Shown: in pieces, positions 14,016 to 22,375 of the stretch | Numbering within the stretch: the first letter of the stretch is position 1 | Layout: each line of letters begins with the position of its first letter | From: an uncultured Acidilobus sp. JCHS | Lineage (GTDB): Archaea; Thermoproteota; Thermoprotei_A; Sulfolobales; Acidilobaceae | Direction of reading: 5' to 3' | DNA: 52,565 nt | Assembly: GCA_000495735.1 (NCBI GenBank) | Contig: AYMD01000002.1 | Coordinates: 140,467 to 193,031, forward strand | The notes under the pieces: model-generated | The model's input: only the letters and a program-made list of their open reading frames with translations | What the model was told of the DNA's origin: nothing | Database searches by the model: none | Position numbers and translations under genes: made by a program

Positions 14016-15312
14016 GGCCGTTAGGACTGTTGTCGTCAGGTCTGCGACATTACCTAGGAGGACCTTCAGGATCTTCGTGGAGCTCGAGGGCATGTACAGG
14101 AACATGGTCGAGCAGCTGGTCCTATACGCTGTAAATAACGGCATAACTAAGTTCACCAGGCTTAAGGCTGAGAGGTACCGCGAGGTAAGGTCACTCTACC
14201 CTCAGCTGTCATCTCACTACGCCTACACCGCCTGCCAGGACGCCGCAGAGAGGGCCCACTCGTTCCTCAGGCTAAGGAAGATGGGTAGGGCGAGGAAGGC
14301 TTACCCTGAGGTCAGGGGCGTCAGCATATGGCTCGACGACCACCTGTGGAGGGCCGAGGGGCTGACCTCGATAAGCATGGCAACCCACAGGGGCAGGGTC
14401 AGGGTATCCGTTGAGCTTAACAAGCACTTCCTGAGGTACGTTAACAGGGGCTGGAGGCTGGCATCAGAGGCTAAGGTCAAGCTTGACCGCAGAAATAGGA
14501 GGCTGATACTCTACCTAACGTTTAAGAAGGAGGTCAGCGAGCACAGGCCGAAGGGTTATATCACGGTTGACGTTAACGAAAACGCTGAGGCCGTCCTCAT
14601 AGACGGGATTGTCTACCTCCTTGAGACTGACCTGAGTAGGATAACTCTGGGCTACTACTACAGGAAAAAGAGGGTCCAGGAGAGGTACGACAGGGTCTAC
14701 GGCCCAGGCAGCAGGCCTGAGAGGAAGATATTCAAGAGCCTAAGGGGCAATGAGAGGGCTTTGAAGAGGGAGATAAGGCAGAAGCTCGCTGCCCTGATCG
14801 TAAGGGAGGCTGCAAGAAGGCAGGCCGCCATAGTCCTCGAGAGGTTAGGGAAGGAGCCAGCCAAGGGCATGATAGAGCGCATCAAGGACCCCCAGCTCAG
14901 GCACAGGGTATATCAGGCGGCCTTCAAAGGAATGCAGAGGGCCATTGAGGAGAAGGCGAGGGAGTACGGTGTGCCGGTGGTCTACGTTGACCCCAGGAAC
15001 ACGTCCAGGGTATGTCCTATACATGGGGCTGAGATAGTCTACGGCAAGGACAGGCACGGCACCTGCTCAAGGGGAGGCGAGACTTGGCACAGGGACGTAG
15101 CTGCCTGCTACAACCTCCTTCTGAGGGCCCTGGGCGGCGATGGGGGCTATGCCCCAAGCCGCGTGAGGGCCTTCGTTGCCGTAGATGGGGGCCCCGTGCC
15201 GTTGGGCCCGACGGCCGCCCATGAGCCCATAAGGATCTCTAGGTCCTTATGGGCGAGGTGGAGGTCCCTAGGTGCAATAAATAAACATGAACAAATAAGA
15301 ATAAATACCTAG
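14008..15312 (+). CDS. tnpB: TnpB, RNA-guided nuclease-type protein of IS607
   Basis: A 434-residue TnpB (OrfB). The RuvC-like active site appears in order: Asp in ITVDVNENAEAV (about 188), Glu in IVLERLGKEP (about 278) and Asp in WHRDVAACYNLL (about 366). The zinc-finger region is unusual, with CPIHG and CSRGG where the family normally shows two Cys/His pairs; the fourth ligand appears to be lost. The last 60 codons lack family motifs and overlap a strong hairpin, so this region probably also encodes the element's right end and guide RNA. TnpB proteins of known elements use a guide RNA transcribed from this region; that function here is inferred. Confidence 0.93.
   Translation: MVEAVRTVVVRSATLPRRTFRIFVELEGMYRNMVEQLVLYAVNNGITKFTRLKAERYREVRSLYPQLSSHYAYTACQDAAERAHSFLRLRKMGRARKAYPEVRGVSIWLDDHLWRAEGLTSISMATHRGRVRVSVELNKHFLRYVNRGWRLASEAKVKLDRRNRRLILYLTFKKEVSEHRPKGYITVDVNENAEAVLIDGIVYLLETDLSRITLGYYYRKKRVQERYDRVYGPGSRPERKIFKSLRGNERALKREIRQKLAALIVREAARRQAAIVLERLGKEPAKGMIERIKDPQLRHRVYQAAFKGMQRAIEEKAREYGVPVVYVDPRNTSRVCPIHGAEIVYGKDRHGTCSRGGETWHRDVAACYNLLLRALGGDGGYAPSRVRAFVAVDGGPVPLGPTAAHEPIRISRSLWARWRSLGAINKHEQIRINT
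15225..15254 (+). repeat. Perfect 11-bp hairpin near the right end of the IS (candidate guide-RNA structure)
   Basis: GCCCATAAGGA (15225-15235) pairs perfectly with TCCTTATGGGC (15244-15254) across an 8-base loop, inside the 3' end of tnpB. A second, 9-bp inverted repeat (TCCCTAGGT at 15265-15273 with ACCTAGGGA at 15307-15315) encloses AT-rich sequence up to the element's edge. Both lie where omega-RNA scaffolds of TnpB elements are found. Confidence 0.6.
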
Positions 15313-15314
15313 GG

Positions 15315-16004
15315 ACAAACGGGCTCAGGCTCACCCCTCTCTCGGCGGCCCTCTTCGTGGCAGCCGGCGTGGTCAACTTCGCGCTGGGGAGGACCACCAT
15401 GTACGCCGCTACGTCTGCGCTCACGGCCAGCGGGGCGAGCGTGATGACGGCCTCTAGCGCCGTCTTCTCGGTGGCCATAGGGGCGGCCATGGGGGAGGCA
15501 GTTACATGGAACGTGGCCCTCGGCGTCACGGCGATCGTGGTAGCCGTCTACCTGGCCTCAGGCTGGTCAGCCGGGTCTGGCCTCACCGCCCGCGGCCTAG
15601 GGCTGGGCCTGGCGACAGGCCTCGCCATAGCGACCTCGGTAGCGATAATAAAGCTCGGCGATCTGGAGGGCGGGAGCCCAGGCCTCGGCGTCATCATAGC
15701 CTACCTCTCAGGCGTCATGGCCCTCTCTCCAAGGCTTAGGGAGGCCGTCAGGGTCCTGACGTCGAGAAGCAGGCCAGTCATAACCATGGGGGTTTCGGCC
15801 GCCGCGGGCCAGTTGATGAGGTACCTGGCGCTCACCGCACTGGGCGTAGAGGTTGTAACCCCGCTTCAGAACATCAGGCCAATAGCGGCGACCTTCCTGC
15901 TCTTCTGGCTGGGGAGCGGGTCAAAGAGGCCAGCCGCGAGGCACTGGGCCGCCGCGGCTGCGGCCTTTGTCGGAGTGGCGCTGGTATCAGGCCTAATACG
16001 CTGA
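15315..16004 (+). pseudogene. 5'-truncated EamA/DMT-family transporter
   Basis: The transporter frame is open from the IS edge. Coding-like residues (LRLTPLSAALFVAAGVVNF) begin right after it, before the first available GTG at 15357. About eight transmembrane helices remain: the last three of the first EamA repeat and the five of the second repeat (GLGLGLATGLAIATSVAIIK onwards). Full-length DMT transporters have ten helices and about 290 residues, so roughly the first two helices are missing. The missing part is not found left of the element, where an ATPase fragment stands instead, so a deletion accompanied or followed the insertion. A GTG-initiated shorter protein might still be made but is unlikely to work. 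Confidence 0.7.
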
Positions 16005-16025
16005 CCTAGGGCTCGGCGGCCTCGG

Positions 16026-17003
16026 TCACTGGCTTTGGGCCTGCCTTCTGTTATTTCTCGAGACCTCTATTACGTAGTCCCTGAACATGGACCTCATAGC
16101 CTGCAGGTCTATGACGGGCGTCCCGTCCTCCCTGGCTATAACGTTCTTGGCGGGCGGCATCGACTCATAGAACGTGTTCACCTTGCTCACGTTGTCGGCG
16201 AAGCTCTCAACGTATGGGTTAACGTAGAATATGCCTATTGGTATCCTGTCGCCCCACTCCTGGGCCCTCTCAAAGGCCCTTGACAGCTTCTCGGCCGCCT
16301 CCTTAGGGTCAGGGCTCCTGACGAAGGGGTCCCAGCCCTTGTCGCTGTCGAGCCTGTAGAGCCTCTGCTTGTAGAAGTCGGGGGTGTATATGTTGTTCCA
16401 GGTAGGGCACGGCTGGAGCACGTCTATGACGGCCGCCCCCCTGTGCCTTATCGCCATCTTCAGTATCTCCTTGAGGTCGTCGACCCAGAGCGCGTAGGCC
16501 CTGGCAACGAAGGTGTAGCCGCTCGCCAGGGCAACGGTGATAGGGTTGACCCAGTCCTGCATGTTTGGCAGAGGCATCGACTTGACCTTCTGGCCCACCC
16601 TCAGCGTCGGTGAGGCCTGGCCCTTGGTCAGGCCGTAGACCTGGTTGTCATGTATTATCACCTTTATGTCGAGGTTCCTCCTGCCCAGGGCCACGAAGTG
16701 GGCCATGCCTATGCCCAGCAGGTCCCCGTCGCCGCCGTTCACTATGACCGTCAGGTCCGGGTTGGCCAGCTTTATGCCCTCGGCGTAAGGTATTGACCTG
16801 CCGTGAAGGTTGTGGACCCCGTTAACGTTTAGGAAGTGCGACGTCTTGCCGCTGCAGCCTATGCCGGATATGTCCACAACCTTTTCAGGCGGTATATTCA
16901 GCTCCGCCAGGGCCTTCTGCATGGCCGCCAGTATGCCGAAGTTGCCGCAGGCCGGGCACCAGTCAACCCATACGTTTGTCCTGTAGGCCGCCTCACTCGC
17001 CAT
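16026..17003 (-). CDS. 2-oxoacid:ferredoxin oxidoreductase, beta subunit
   Basis: A 325-residue thiamine-diphosphate-binding beta subunit. The cluster-binding cysteines are present: CPACG at about 16-20, GIGCSGKTSHF near 50 and QPCPTWNN near 195. The TPP/Mg motif GDGDLLGIG is followed by the expected Asn (IIHDNQVYGLTKGQ). Together with the fused alpha-gamma subunit it forms the two-subunit enzyme known from crenarchaea (for example Sulfolobus and Aeropyrum). That enzyme oxidises pyruvate, 2-oxoglutarate and other 2-oxoacids to acyl-CoA and CO2 with reduction of ferredoxin. It starts 11 bases inside the alpha gene, so translation is coupled. The C-terminal tail is basic and Gln-rich. Confidence 0.96.
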   Translation of the reverse strand: MASEAAYRTNVWVDWCPACGNFGILAAMQKALAELNIPPEKVVDISGIGCSGKTSHFLNVNGVHNLHGRSIPYAEGIKLANPDLTVIVNGGDGDLLGIGMAHFVALGRRNLDIKVIIHDNQVYGLTKGQASPTLRVGQKVKSMPLPNMQDWVNPITVALASGYTFVARAYALWVDDLKEILKMAIRHRGAAVIDVLQPCPTWNNIYTPDFYKQRLYRLDSDKGWDPFVRSPDPKEAAEKLSRAFERAQEWGDRIPIGIFYVNPYVESFADNVSKVNTFYESMPPAKNVIAREDGTPVIDLQAMRSMFRDYVIEVSRNNRRQAQSQ

Positions 17004-18909
17004 AGGTCAACACCTCCCTCGTGCTCTTCCCCTCAAGGATCCTCTTCACAGCATCCACCAGCTCCATGCGGTATATGGGCCTCCCGGTGTACTTCAGGAC
17101 GAACCTAGATATCTCGTAGCCTGTGTACATCCTTACCGCCATGGCGGCCTGTCCAAGGTAGTTGTGCTCAACGTCTATGACCCTGCTCGGGCTGAACTTC
17201 GAGAGTATAGCTGAGACGTACCTTGACGGGAACGGGCTGAAGACCTTGAGGTGGAGGTAGGCCCCGTGATAGCCCTGAGCCCTGAGCTCCTCCAGCGCGT
17301 CCAGGGCAACGCCCTTCACGAAGCCCCACCCGACCAGGAGGAAGTCGGCGTCCCCATCGCCATAGTAGACGGCCCTCTCCTCCGGCGGTATCTCCTGGTC
17401 CATGATCTCGAGCTTCCTCATCCTCTTGTCATACATCCTCACCCTGTTTATGGGGTCCTCACTTATGTGGCCCCACTCGTTATGCTCATCACCGGTATAC
17501 CACGTTATGGCGCCTGACCCTATCGCGGGCCTCGGGCTTATGGCCTCGCTTAGGTCGAACCTCTTAGCGGGCCCTGACGCCTTCAGGACCAGCTTCCCCC
17601 TCTCTACCTTGACCGCCGAGGGGTCAGGGACCCTCATAGAGGCTATCACGTTAGCCATGTACTTGTCGAGCAGGTGTATGACAGGCACCTGGAACCTCTC
17701 GGCCCAGTTCAACGCCTTTATGGTGTCATAGAAGACCTCCTCTATGTCCCCGCTCGTTATGACTATCCTTGGGAACTCCCCGTGGCTTGCGAAGAGCGAG
17801 AACAGCAGGTCACCCTGCTCTCCCCTGGTGGGCTGGCCCGTGCTAGGGCCTCCCCTCTGGTAGAGGGTTATGAGCAGGGGGACCTCGTTGTGGCCGGCCC
17901 AGCCGAGGCCCTCAACCATGAGGCTGAAGCCCGGCCCGCTGGTAGCTGTTGCGGCCCTCACGCCCGTAAGGGCAGCCCCTATCGCTGAGTTTATGGCAGC
18001 TATCTCGTCCTCCGTCTGGAAGACCACGATGGAGCCCACGGGCTTACCGTCAACGCTTATGGACTGGTGGGCCTCTATGAAGACGGACTCGTCGGAGGCC
18101 GGCGTTATCGGGTAGTAGGCCTGGTACCTGACGCCGCCAACTATCTTAGCCATGCCCACTACGTCGTTGCCGCTGGCGCTCAGCATCTCCTCCACGTCAA
18201 GGCTTGAGGGCTCCAGCCTTGCCGCCCCCCTGGCGGCCTGTGGGACGGAGTCCATTGCCAGCTCCACGACGACCATGTTGGCGTCAATTACCTTCTTGTT
18301 GCCCCTGAACCTCACGGCCAGGCCCTCCCTTAGCGCGTCCGGGTCTAGGCCTAGCACGGCGGCCGCTGCGCCCAGCAGTATGCTGTTCCTGTACCTCTGA
18401 ACCTCAACGCTTGTGACGCCCAGCTTCTGCCTGGCCTCCTCAAGTACGCCCTTGTAGTCAAGGCCGACCGGCAGGGCCTTCAGGCCCTCCTTCGCCGCCC
18501 TGACGGCGCCGGCCACCGTTGGCTCGACTCCATAGGCCTTGAGCCTGGCCTCCACGCGGGCCCTGACCTCAGGCTCCATGCTGACCACCTGGATGAGCCT
18601 AGAGGCCTCAAGGCCTGTGTCGTAAACCAGGACGCCGCCCTCTGCCACCTCGTGAAAGTGCGTGAAGACGCTCTCGGCGTCCATGGCCCCCATCAGCTCA
18701 ACAGGGTAGGTCAGGCTGCGGGGGAACGAGGTCGCTGATACCGTGAAGTGGACGTACGAGTGCCTCCCAACTATGTTGGAGTAGTACTCCCTGTCAGACA
18801 TCACTCCGTAGCCCAGCTTAGCTAATGAGGCCGTTAGGACGGACGCCGTAGTCTCAACGCCTGCGCCCTGAGGGCCTCCTAAGATCAGGTGAACCTCCTT
18901 GAGCGCCAC
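16993..18909 (-). CDS. 2-oxoacid:ferredoxin oxidoreductase, fused gamma-alpha subunit
   Basis: A 638-residue fusion. The N-terminal gamma domain (about 1-190, GGPQGAGVETTASVL) is followed by the alpha pyrimidine-binding domain with YYPITPASDES (about 265), the archaeal variant of the YPITP motif. Next come ATATSGPGFSLMVEGLGWAG and the C-terminal domain with DADFLLVGWG and HNYLGQAAM. This order is the two-subunit crenarchaeal OFOR type, which has broad 2-oxoacid specificity. It is the first gene of the operon, with a strong TATA box on the minus strand at 18939-18950, and overlaps the beta gene by 11 bases. The enzyme feeds reduced ferredoxin to catabolism and probably shares the carrier pool with the AOR system. 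Confidence 0.96.
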   Translation of the reverse strand: MALKEVHLILGGPQGAGVETTASVLTASLAKLGYGVMSDREYYSNIVGRHSYVHFTVSATSFPRSLTYPVELMGAMDAESVFTHFHEVAEGGVLVYDTGLEASRLIQVVSMEPEVRARVEARLKAYGVEPTVAGAVRAAKEGLKALPVGLDYKGVLEEARQKLGVTSVEVQRYRNSILLGAAAAVLGLDPDALREGLAVRFRGNKKVIDANMVVVELAMDSVPQAARGAARLEPSSLDVEEMLSASGNDVVGMAKIVGGVRYQAYYPITPASDESVFIEAHQSISVDGKPVGSIVVFQTEDEIAAINSAIGAALTGVRAATATSGPGFSLMVEGLGWAGHNEVPLLITLYQRGGPSTGQPTRGEQGDLLFSLFASHGEFPRIVITSGDIEEVFYDTIKALNWAERFQVPVIHLLDKYMANVIASMRVPDPSAVKVERGKLVLKASGPAKRFDLSEAISPRPAIGSGAITWYTGDEHNEWGHISEDPINRVRMYDKRMRKLEIMDQEIPPEERAVYYGDGDADFLLVGWGFVKGVALDALEELRAQGYHGAYLHLKVFSPFPSRYVSAILSKFSPSRVIDVEHNYLGQAAMAVRMYTGYEISRFVLKYTGRPIYRMELVDAVKRILEGKSTREVLTYGE

Positions 18910-18938
18910 TCAGCTCGCCGATTTAGGTGTCCCTAAAA

Positions 18939-18950
18939 GCTTTTTATAGA
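18939..18950 (-). promoter_or_regulatory. TATA box of the ferredoxin oxidoreductase operon
   Basis: Read on the minus strand, TCTATAAAAAGC lies 30-41 bases before the alpha-subunit start, leaving a very short leader. The flanking sequence is unusually AT-rich for this window. Confidence 0.6.
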
Positions 18951-19045
18951 TAGGTAAGTATAATTTTTGATTATTACAGTTATTTAATTGAATTGAAACG
19001 TAAATGATCAGACGCAGGGTCCCTGCGAAGGACGGCCTTAGTTTA

Positions 19046-19549
19046 TCAGCTTCGCCGCAACCCGCTTGAGAGCCAGTAGTTGTAGACATGGGAAAGGCTG
19101 GACGCCAGCTTGACCTCGTCAAGGGACAGTATGGAGAGGACCTCGATGACCCCCGGCATTGAGGCCATCGCCTCAACCACGCCTGAGACCTCCTTCTGAG
19201 AGGGGGCCAGGACCTTCACCAGGAAGTTGTAGGGGCCCGTGACCTCATGTGCCTCAACAACGTATGGGGTCTCCGCGAGCCTTCCCCTCACCTCCTGGGT
19301 CGCGTCTGCCCTCACCTTGAGGAGGAAGAAGGCCGTTACCTTGAGCCCCAGCTTAGCGGGCTCCACCCTCACTGTGAAGCCCCTTATCACGCCCTCCTCG
19401 GTGAGCCTCTTGACCCTGAGGTAGACCGTGGCCTCACTGACGCCCATCTCTGACGCTATCTGCCTCCAGGGCTTCCTCCCATCGTCCTCAAGGGACCTTA
19501 TCAGCTGAAGGTCCCTCTCATCGACGCTTGGCTCAGCGCTCCTCCTCAA
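19046..19549 (-). CDS. Lrp/AsnC-family transcriptional regulator
   Basis: A 167-residue Lrp-type regulator. The N-terminal winged helix-turn-helix (about 10-60) contains GRKPWRQIASEMGVSEATVYLRVKRL read as short segments. The C-terminal RAM/effector domain (about 75-150) is a beta-alpha-beta-beta-alpha-beta fold with the glycine-containing VTGPYNFLVKV segment. Such proteins sense amino acids and control amino-acid and central metabolism in archaea. It lies between the flavoprotein gene, which it overlaps by 4 bases, and the OFOR operon on the same strand. Control of the OFOR genes is therefore plausible but not shown. Confidence 0.92.
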   Translation of the reverse strand: MRRSAEPSVDERDLQLIRSLEDDGRKPWRQIASEMGVSEATVYLRVKRLTEEGVIRGFTVRVEPAKLGLKVTAFFLLKVRADATQEVRGRLAETPYVVEAHEVTGPYNFLVKVLAPSQKEVSGVVEAMASMPGVIEVLSILSLDEVKLASSLSHVYNYWLSSGLRRS

Positions 19550-20607
19550 CCTCCCCCACCTATGTACTTAATGAGCTTCAGGGCTAAATCGGGCCTGCTT
19601 GCCAGGGCCCTCAGTATCCTGCCTGTCCTGAGGCTACCGAGCGCCACCTCCTCATGGACCTCGGCAGGCATGGCCATCAGGAACTCCCTCCTCCTCTCCT
19701 GGCTCATCCTCTTAACGGCCTCAAGAATTGACCTCTGGACCCTCACAGCCCTGGCCACTGGAAGGGAGGAGAGGGCTGAGACGGGGTCATCGCCTTTGGC
19801 CAGGGCAGCCCCAGCGTAATAGCCTGATATGACGGAGGGCCTTATCCCCTCGCCCGTGAGGGGGAGCACGAAGCCCGCCGCCTCGCCCACCTTGGCTAGG
19901 CCTTTCAGGGTCCCAAGGTCAAGCCCTCCGACAGCTATGGGGGCCCCCGAGAGGTCCGTCAGCCTGGCCCCCCTGGTGAGCTCGTTCCCCTCCACGAACC
20001 TCTCAAGCAGCCTTCTCAGGGCTTCAAAGTCCGCGTAACCCCCCACGCCCACCTCTGCGACATCCCCATAGGGGAAGACCCAGTAGTAGCCGAGGAGGCC
20101 CGTGTCAAAGTATATGTAGAGGCCGTCAAGGCCCTTAAGCCCCTCTGACCTGGCTAACGCCTGTACGGCCAGTATCTTCTCGCCCCCGTAGAACGCCACG
20201 CCGCCAGCCAGCAGGCCGCCTTTCACCTCCCTGGGCTCACCCCCTGCCCTGACCACGCCGGTGAAGGGGTTGAACCTCGAGGACTTGTGGACCTCTGCCC
20301 CCGCGAGCGCTAGCCACTCCTCCAGCAGCTCCTCCTTGTCAACAACGTAGCCTGCGCCGTTCAGCTCAACGTCGACGGTCTTAACGCCGTCAACGTAGAG
20401 CACGGCCCTCCTGACAGGCTCAATTATGACGTCCCTTGGTATGGGCAGGGGAAGGTCTGAAGTTGCTGGCACGGCGCGGCCGCACGGCTTAACGGCCAGC
20501 CTGTCCATGGCCTCATAGACTGCGGCTCTGAGGCCGGCCTTCGACAGCGCGACGGCGGCGGCTGCCCCAGCGGGGCCCCCTCCTATGATCGCTATCTCCT
20601 CTGGCAT
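19546..20607 (-). CDS. Geranylgeranyl-reductase-family flavoprotein
   Basis: A 353-residue FAD protein. The N-terminal dinucleotide fold GGGPAGAAAAVAL (about 8-20) is followed by an E at the end of strand two. The family's PCGRAVP segment (about 41) and GYYWVFPYGDVAEVGVGGY (about 175) match the PxxCGxG and YxWxFP motifs of geranylgeranyl reductases. The second FAD motif is GEAAGFVLPLTGEGI. Archaeal members saturate digeranylgeranyl lipids, prenyl chains or quinones. It reads first in an operon with the lrp gene. A second, more divergent relative lies at 26.4-27.6 kb; this one has the more canonical motifs and is the better candidate for membrane-lipid saturation. Confidence 0.85.
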   Translation of the reverse strand: MPEEIAIIGGGPAGAAAAVALSKAGLRAAVYEAMDRLAVKPCGRAVPATSDLPLPIPRDVIIEPVRRAVLYVDGVKTVDVELNGAGYVVDKEELLEEWLALAGAEVHKSSRFNPFTGVVRAGGEPREVKGGLLAGGVAFYGGEKILAVQALARSEGLKGLDGLYIYFDTGLLGYYWVFPYGDVAEVGVGGYADFEALRRLLERFVEGNELTRGARLTDLSGAPIAVGGLDLGTLKGLAKVGEAAGFVLPLTGEGIRPSVISGYYAGAALAKGDDPVSALSSLPVARAVRVQRSILEAVKRMSQERRREFLMAMPAEVHEEVALGSLRTGRILRALASRPDLALKLIKYIGGGG

Positions 20608-20660
20608 CTCCGCTTCTCCTTAAAGGCCGGCGTTCGCCCCTAAAATCCTAGGGGTCGTTG

Positions 20661-21095
20661 ATGGAGGGCTGCCCCAGCTTCGAGTTCCTCGACCACACGG
20701 CTGACGTCCTGATAGAGGCAAGGGGGAGGACCCTTGAGGAGGCCCTTGAGGAGGCAGGCCTCGCCGTATATGAGGTCATGACTGACACCTCAAGGGTCAG
20801 GCCCCTCACAAGGCGCGAGGTGGAGGTTGAAGGCCTAGACCTCTACAACACTGTCTACAGGTGGATCGAGAGCCTCCTCGTCATGACTGACTCGGAAGGC
20901 CTGGTCTTCAGCGTCTTCAGGGTATGTGAGGTCTCCCAGGACGGCACTAGGCTTAAAGGCGTCGTGTGGGGTGAGCCCTTTGACCCCAACAGGCATGAGC
21001 ACAGGACCATAGTCAAGGCTATGACCTACTCTCAGATGGACCTAGGCCAAGATGAAAGGGGCTGCTGGAGGCTCAGGTTCGTTGTGGATATCTAG
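20661..21095 (+). CDS. Archease
   Basis: A 144-residue archease, the cofactor that activates the RNA ligase RtcB for tRNA splicing and repair by promoting its guanylylation with GTP. The sequence begins with the typical FEFLDHTADVLIEA, whose aspartate is a metal ligand. The central DLYNTVYRWIESLLVMTD is present, and the C-terminal FRFVVDI-like strand carries another conserved Asp. ATG 20661 is preferred over the adjacent TTG. A CCTAAAATCC TATA-like element lies about 20 bases upstream, in the region shared with the divergent flavoprotein gene. No rtcB is in the window. The stop overlaps the convergent archaemetzincin stop by 4 bases. Confidence 0.93.
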   Translation: MEGCPSFEFLDHTADVLIEARGRTLEEALEEAGLAVYEVMTDTSRVRPLTRREVEVEGLDLYNTVYRWIESLLVMTDSEGLVFSVFRVCEVSQDGTRLKGVVWGEPFDPNRHEHRTIVKAMTYSQMDLGQDERGCWRLRFVVDI

Positions 21096-21538
21096 CCGTA
21101 CCTAGCCCTGAGGAAAAGCGTACAGTTTGTGCAGAACCTGGCCTCTTTCCTGTCCACGTCGGCTATTGAGTTGCTAAACGACATAACGCAGGCCGGGTTG
21201 TCGCAGTGGCCCAGCCCTAACAGGTGGCCCAGCTCATGCATGGCCTCCTTAAGGAGCCTGGTCCTGTAAAGGGTCTCGTCAGGGGTCTCCAGCCTCTTGG
21301 TGTAAACCGTGGCCACCTTGAGCTCAGGGGAGGCGAGGCCGAACACGAAGTTTAGGCCCTCGACGTAACCGTCAGCGCTCACTATCCCCAGGGTCAGCCT
21401 CCCGCCCTCCAAGGCCTGGGACAGCCTGTCCCTAAGCCACCTGTTCATCGCGTCAGCCCTGTACCGCATCCTGGACCAGTCGTAGGCGCTGATGGGGGGC
21501 TGAAGGGGCCACATGCTGGGGTAGACAGTGACGCTCAC
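21092..21538 (-). CDS. amzA: Archaemetzincin zinc metallopeptidase (start likely at 21647)
   Basis: A metallopeptidase with the archaemetzincin zinc motif HELGHLLGLGHC and the following cysteine-rich part (CDNPACVMSFSNS, then FCTNC) that binds a second zinc. GTG 21538 yields only 148 residues and cuts off the conserved N-terminal strand. The frame stays open upstream and encodes IVVEVLLVPVG and a helix, as in full-length family members of about 180 residues, but has no start codon. An ATG at 21647 preceded by a minus-strand TATA-like GGTTTTAACG is one base out of frame. Removing one G from the G4 run (21636-21639) restores a 185-residue protein. The substrate is unknown for the family. Confidence 0.9.
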   Translation of the reverse strand: MSVTVYPSMWPLQPPISAYDWSRMRYRADAMNRWLRDRLSQALEGGRLTLGIVSADGYVEGLNFVFGLASPELKVATVYTKRLETPDETLYRTRLLKEAMHELGHLLGLGHCDNPACVMSFSNSIADVDRKEARFCTNCTLFLRARYG

Positions 21539-21682
21539 CGGGAACCTCCTGGGGATCTCCTCCGCTAGGTAGGACAGGTCCCTCGGGCTTGCGGACCCGA
21601 CCGGGACCAGCAGGACCTCAACTACTATTGTAGCTCCCCAGGGTCATCTGCCCAGAGTCTTCGTTAAAACCCTACCTCTCAG

Positions 21683-22375
21683 GTGTACACAGCGGAAGCC
21701 TTGAAGGGCAGGATAAGCGTTGATGGCCCTACGGCCTTCAGGCTCATAAAGGATGCCGTCGAGGTGAGGCCCTCTGAGTTCACGGCCCTCCATGCACTCA
21801 GGGACGGTCCCTACGCCCTGCTCGTAGCGATAGTCCTCAGCCAGAACTCCAACGACAAAAACTCAATAGCGGCCTACGAGGACCTCAGGAGGGCGACGGG
21901 CCTCAGGCCAAGCGAGGTGCTGAGGCTTGGCGACAGGCTGGGCGAGGTCATAAGGAAGGCTGGGATGGTAAGGCAGAAGTCGGAGGCCATAATGGCCCTA
22001 ACCAGGCTCGTCCTGGAGAGGGGCGAGGAGTACCTCAACAGGGCGCCCCCTGATGAGCTGAAGGCTGAGCTCATGAAGATAAGGGGGGTAGGACCAAAGA
22101 CTATCGACGTCTTCCTTGCCGTCTATAGGAGGGTGCCCGTGTTCGCCGTGGACACCCATGCGAGGAGGATAGCGGCCAGGTGGGGGCTGGTGAGGCAGGG
22201 GGCCAGCTATGAGGAAATCTCAAGGGCCCTGCTAGAGTTCTTCGGCCCAGAGAGGGCTGACGAGGCCCACAGGCTCCTCATAGCCTTTGGCAGGAAGTTC
22301 TGTAGGGCGAGGAACCCCCGCTGTAACGAGTGCCCGCTGAGGGACTACTGCCCGTCGGCGGTGCAGAGGCCTTGA
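21683..22375 (+). CDS. nth: Endonuclease III-like DNA glycosylase/AP lyase
   Basis: A 230-residue HhH-GPD glycosylase of base excision repair. The helix-hairpin-helix with catalytic lysine is IRGVGPKTIDVFL (about 135). The catalytic aspartate is in FAVDTHARRIAARWG. The C-terminal [4Fe-4S] loop has C-x6-C-x2-C-x5-C (CRARNPRCNECPLRDYC). Lys plus Asp means a bifunctional glycosylase/lyase, probably acting on oxidised pyrimidines. GTG start. Its stop overlaps the TTG of the next gene in the tetranucleotide TTGA, so the two are translationally coupled. Divergently placed from archaemetzincin with a shared promoter region. Confidence 0.94.
   Translation: MYTAEALKGRISVDGPTAFRLIKDAVEVRPSEFTALHALRDGPYALLVAIVLSQNSNDKNSIAAYEDLRRATGLRPSEVLRLGDRLGEVIRKAGMVRQKSEAIMALTRLVLERGEEYLNRAPPDELKAELMKIRGVGPKTIDVFLAVYRRVPVFAVDTHARRIAARWGLVRQGASYEEISRALLEFFGPERADEAHRLLIAFGRKFCRARNPRCNECPLRDYCPSAVQRP

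Larger units (their letters stand above)
13331..15314 (+). mobile_element. IS607-family insertion sequence (serine recombinase + TnpB)
   Basis: An 8-base-overlapping tnpA/tnpB pair flanked by two truncated host genes defines the element. The left boundary lies between the ATPase fragment stop and the recombinase promoter (13331-13345). The right boundary lies at about 15314, where a transporter frame resumes. No terminal inverted repeat or target duplication is expected for this family and none is seen. A strong hairpin lies near the right end at 15225-15254. Boundaries are estimates. Confidence 0.85.
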
